From the NCBI GenBank assembly GCA_964512985.1, contig CAZELI010000006.1, positions 1 to 64,000 of the forward strand: 64,000 bases of DNA. The letters run 5' to 3'. The notes below the pieces were generated by a model. The model had not been told where the DNA came from. It did no database searches and was given only the letters and a program-made list of their open reading frames with translations. The translations under genes and the position numbers were made by a program. This stretch comes from CAYPGT01 sp964512985 (GTDB lineage: Bacteria > Cyanobacteriota > Vampirovibrionia > LMEP-6097). Positions 61,437-64,000 of the stretch are shown in pieces; the stretch's first letter is position 1; each line of letters opens with the position of its first letter.

Positions 61437-62429
61437 TTGGACAATATTGAAAGTATATCTATATTAGGAGCAGGCAGTTGGGGTAATACTCTAGCCTTTG
61501 TATTAGGGCAAAATATGCCAGTGATACTTTGGGATCATGATTCTAAAAGAGTCCGTAAAATTAACAAAACTCGAAGATTTAAAAAACCAGTCACTCTAAA
61601 ATATCCAGACAATGTTGTTATTAGCGATGACCTTAGTACTATTTTTCAGTCCCGAATCATTATTAATGCAATCTCTTTAAAAGGTATGGAAGAGACTTTT
61701 AAAAAGATTTCGCAGCTCAATCCGAGCTTAGAGCATATTTTTGTGAATGGTTCTAAAGGTATAGACTCGCAAAATCTTAAAACACCGATAGAAATTATGA
61801 ACGAGTTTCTTCCTAAGCACCCTAAAGCGGTTATCTCAGGACCCAACCTAGCTAAAGAACTTATCAAAGCCAAACCCATGGTGACAGAAGTTGCCGCTCT
61901 TGATCTTAATGTCGCTAAATTAGTCCAAGAAAAAATCGCAAACGCAAGTCTTCGAGTTTATATCAACTCTGATGTTAAAGGAGTAGAACTTTGCGGGGCT
62001 CTTAAGAATGTAATAGCTATAGCTGCAGGTGCAAGTGATGCTCTGAAGCTTGGAGACAGTGCCAAAGCAAGTTTAATTACGCGTGGACTCCATGAGATGG
62101 GTAGATTTCTAAGTCTATATGGCGGTAAAACAGAAACTTTAATGGGACCTGCTGGAATTGGAGATCTTATCGCCACTTGTTCAAGTAATTTAAGTAGAAA
62201 TTATAGGGTAGGGTATCATCTCGCAGAAGGACAAAAATTAACTAAAATTATTCGTGATTTAGGAGAAGTAGCTGAAGGGATCAATACTACAAATGCCGTT
62301 TATCAAATTTCTCATGACAAAAATATCGAAATGCCGATAGTGGAGCAAATTAAAAAACTCTTAGACGGAGAAGCTAGTGCAGTAGATGCGGTTTTAAGCT
62401 TAATGAAGAGACCCTCTAAATCTCTTTAA
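61437..62429 (+). CDS. gpsA: Glycerol 3-phosphate dehydrogenase [NAD(P)+]
   Basis: GpsA makes sn-glycerol 3-phosphate for phospholipids. ILGAGSWGNTLAFVLG binds the nucleotide; VNGSKGID, ISGPNLAKEL, LKNVIAIAAGASDALKLG with the catalytic Lys, and GLHEMGRF and GPAGIGDLIATCSS follow. The start is TTG at 61437, nine bases after AGAGGA. A TAGTATACTA palindrome upstream can serve as the -10 for both this gene and the divergent GT26 gene. It complements the catabolic glpD-glpK pair at 27-30 kb. Confidence 0.94.
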   Translation: MDNIESISILGAGSWGNTLAFVLGQNMPVILWDHDSKRVRKINKTRRFKKPVTLKYPDNVVISDDLSTIFQSRIIINAISLKGMEETFKKISQLNPSLEHIFVNGSKGIDSQNLKTPIEIMNEFLPKHPKAVISGPNLAKELIKAKPMVTEVAALDLNVAKLVQEKIANASLRVYINSDVKGVELCGALKNVIAIAAGASDALKLGDSAKASLITRGLHEMGRFLSLYGGKTETLMGPAGIGDLIATCSSNLSRNYRVGYHLAEGQKLTKIIRDLGEVAEGINTTNAVYQISHDKNIEMPIVEQIKKLLDGEASAVDAVLSLMKRPSKSL

Positions 62430-62434
62430 AAAAC

Positions 62435-62458
62435 AAAAGCCCCTTTTCAGGGGCTTTT
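62435..62458. terminator. Bidirectional terminator between gpsA and hup
   Basis: AAAAGCCCC (62435-62443) and GGGGCTTTT (62450-62458) make a strong 9-bp stem with a 6-base loop. A and T tracts on both sides allow function for both convergent genes. Confidence 0.9.
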
Positions 62459-62487
62459 ATATTAGTTCAGTTCAAAAAGTTCAAGGC

Positions 62488-62871
62488 TTACGCTCTTGCT
62501 TTTTTCTTTTTGCCAGCTGTTTTAGCTGTTTTAGCTTTAGCTACAGCTTGTTTTTTAGCAGCTATTTTCTTTTTAGCAAGAGCAGGTGCTTTACCAGTTT
62601 GTACTGCTTGCTTAAGCTCAGAACCAGCTGAGAATGCAGGTGCATTTTTAGCAGGGATCTTGATCTTTTGAGTTGGGTTTTGTGGGTTAACACCAATACG
62701 AGCTTTACGTTTACGTCTTTCGAAAGTACCGAAACCAACTAAAGTGATTTTGTCACCTTTAGCTAATTGTTCAGTAATAGTTGCAAGAATGCACTTAAGC
62801 GCATCATCTACTTGAGACTTAGCTAGTCCTGTGTTTCCTGATACTGATTCGATTAATTCTGCTTTATTCAT
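62488..62871 (-). CDS. hup: HU-family DNA-binding protein with Lys/Ala tail
   Basis: Residues 1-90 are a full HU/IHF domain (MNKAELIESVSG, LAKGDKITLVGFGTFERRKRKARIGVNPQNP, IPAKNAPAFSAG). Residues 95-127 form a basic tail rich in AKK and AKTAKTAGKKKKARA. Such tails are known in Actinobacteria and Deinococcus HU and strengthen DNA compaction. AAAAGGAG lies nine bases before the ATG. A likely promoter about 190 bp upstream gives it a long leader. With the H1-like protein it makes a second tail-type nucleoid protein in this region. Confidence 0.94.
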   Translation of the reverse strand: MNKAELIESVSGNTGLAKSQVDDALKCILATITEQLAKGDKITLVGFGTFERRKRKARIGVNPQNPTQKIKIPAKNAPAFSAGSELKQAVQTGKAPALAKKKIAAKKQAVAKAKTAKTAGKKKKARA

Positions 62872-63097
62872 TTATTTGATCTCCTTTTGATACCCGCAAC
62901 CTGCGAGCATCGACTACTTAAATATCCCCTCGTTTGACCTCACCTTAAAATTAAAGCTGGCCCTTTTTCCCGTAACCCCCTCTAGGACTGCGTTTCAGAG
63001 TATTCCCCCTTACACGATCCTTGCCTCCCGGGAAAGGCACTGCCTCACACTGTTTCAGCAACAATTTAAGTCTAACTCTTTCTAGGTCAGATGTAAA
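62872..63097 (-). promoter_or_regulatory. Promoter and long leader of the HU gene
   Basis: On the minus strand TTTACA (63092-63097) and TAGACT (63069-63074) are 17 bp apart, with transcription expected near 63062. The 190-nt leader includes a GCCT/AGGC hairpin with CCCGG loop, GGGGG runs and a CGCA/TGCG hairpin next to the Shine-Dalgarno. The unusual length for this genome suggests translational control or a processed small RNA. The remaining 63098-63183 holds nothing clear. Confidence 0.5.
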
Positions 63098-63183
63098 GCT
63101 TCTAGCAAATAATTTTTTATGTGAGTTCCGCTTAGCTACTGAGTTTGCTAATTTGACAAAAAATAGAGTCTATAGTAAGGATT

Positions 63184-63777
63184 CTAGTTCTTCTGTACAA
63201 ATACCACTGTGCAGCCGCCATACTTCTTAGTTTTAAGTATCACAAGATCCTCTGAAAAGCTCTCCTCCAGCACTTTTACCAGCTCCATATTTTTATATTC
63301 AAGTAGCATTAAACCCTCAGGCTTAATGAGATCATTCTCAAGTACTGCCTTAACGGTATCTATAAACTGCTTCACAGTAAACTTAAACGGCGGATCAAAA
63401 AACACTAGATCGAAGTTCTTGACAGGGTTTTTACGTTTGATCGACTTAAGCACAGCTGGTAAAGTACCCACAACTATATTGACCTGATCTACCAATTTAA
63501 GCTTAATACTATTAGTTCTTAATAGCTTAAGGCACTTGGGATCACGCTCTACAAAGCTAACAGAACTAGCTCCATTACTAAGAAACTCAAAGCCCATACT
63601 TCCAGTCCCCGAATAAAGATCTAATATATCCAATTCTTCAAAGTCCACCCCAAGCGAACCTAGTGTGTTAATAATCGCCTCTCTCACAAGAGCCTGAGTT
63701 GGTCTAAGCTCACGCGCTGTATCCGTAGACGCTAGGGTGATCCCTTTAAATTGACCGGTAGCGATTTTGAGGACCAT
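63184..63777 (-). CDS. rsmD: 16S rRNA (guanine966-N2)-methyltransferase
   Basis: RsmD methylates G966 of 16S rRNA in the small subunit. SAM motif I is LDLYSGTGSMGFEFLSNGA, motif II VSFVERD, and the catalytic motif IV FDLVFFDPPF (DPPF). The start MVLKIATGQFKGITL and RPTQALVREAIINTLG fit the family. Length 197 is normal. In many bacteria coaD follows; here the next gene on the same strand is hup after 312 bp. Confidence 0.94.
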   Translation of the reverse strand: MVLKIATGQFKGITLASTDTARELRPTQALVREAIINTLGSLGVDFEELDILDLYSGTGSMGFEFLSNGASSVSFVERDPKCLKLLRTNSIKLKLVDQVNIVVGTLPAVLKSIKRKNPVKNFDLVFFDPPFKFTVKQFIDTVKAVLENDLIKPEGLMLLEYKNMELVKVLEESFSEDLVILKTKKYGGCTVVFVQKN

Positions 63778-63895
63778 GTATCTAATTTACTACAATAGAT
63801 TTATCGTGAACCAAATTATCTTAAATAATTATTTAGCTATAAAACAATCGCACGTATTACACATTATTCTGGGTCTAATATAAATGATCTACATT

Positions 63896-64000
63896 ATGCC
63901 AAATAAACCAAAAATCCTCATAGCAGACGACGAATCAAGTCTTAGAATTTTACTTAGAGCAGTGATGTCCTCTGAAGAGGGTGAGTTTGAGATCTTTGAA
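63896..64000 (+). CDS. Response regulator receiver domain, partial (runs off the window)
   Basis: The first 35 residues are visible: KPKILIADDESSLRILLRAV contains the acidic pair of a CheY-like receiver, and the phosphoacceptor Asp should be just beyond the edge. The output domain is unknown. The promoter probably lies in AATATAAATGATC just upstream. It is divergent from rsmD with 118 bp between starts. Confidence 0.8.
   Translation, partial: MPNKPKILIADDESSLRILLRAVMSSEEGEFEIFE

Overview
This AT-rich, gene-dense 64 kb bacterial chromosome segment carries about 65 protein genes on both strands. There is no rRNA, recognisable tRNA, CRISPR array, insertion sequence or prophage. The cell it suggests is Gram-negative (KDO precursor gene kdsD, LapA-like membrane protein), flagellated (flgB, flgC, fliL, fliM), probably piliated (PilO-like protein) and makes menaquinone by the futalosine route (mqnE). 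With a Tic20/DUF4870-like membrane protein and very low GC, this fits a non-photosynthetic relative of Cyanobacteria (Melainabacteria/Caenarcaniphilales-like). That placement is inference and needs a phylogeny.

Layout. 1-6.2 kb: a hypothetical gene behind a poly-G promoter, a class A beta-lactamase-like hydrolase, a DgcN/DgcA-type acyl-amino-acid pair, cdsA. 6.2-20.6 kb: mgtE, an AAA_14/DUF4143 ATPase, pdxJ, sulfotransferase, mqnE, a lone MNT nucleotidyltransferase, a second poly-G promoter gene, an AlbA_2/Schlafen-type regulator, ruvB, a CHASE2-like pseudo-kinase, kdsD. 20.6-34 kb: GH31 glycosidase, a second AAA_14 ATPase, a 984-residue transglutaminase plus DUF58 protein, glpD-glpK, a DUF234-type ATPase, rarA. 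34-43 kb: a structured non-coding region, HD phosphohydrolase, cysE, rdgB, M23 peptidase, PilO, hisS, ilvC. 43-51 kb: flagellar genes mixed with a Fic protein, nadD and proA; then a Phd/PIN toxin-antitoxin pair. 51-64 kb: trxB, gmk, a third AAA_14 ATPase, NfeD and SPFH proteins, a subtilase, pepA, two Lys/Ala-rich DNA-binding proteins, gpsA, rsmD and the start of a response regulator.

Four themes stand out. First, at least 24 genes have a -10 hexamer only 6-9 nt before the start codon, implying mainly leaderless mRNAs; this was used to choose starts. Second, two TTGACA/TATTAT promoters carry a run of 9-10 G/C in the spacer, as in phase-variable promoters. Third, there are two kinds of repeat: palindromes inserted in frame inside genes (glpK, GH31, HD, rdgB, cysE end), resembling Rickettsia palindromic elements, and a GC-rich intergenic family in four places. 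Fourth, the accessory genes (Fic, the NTPases, AlbA_2) each sit behind their own striking direct or inverted repeats, suggesting self-regulated modules.
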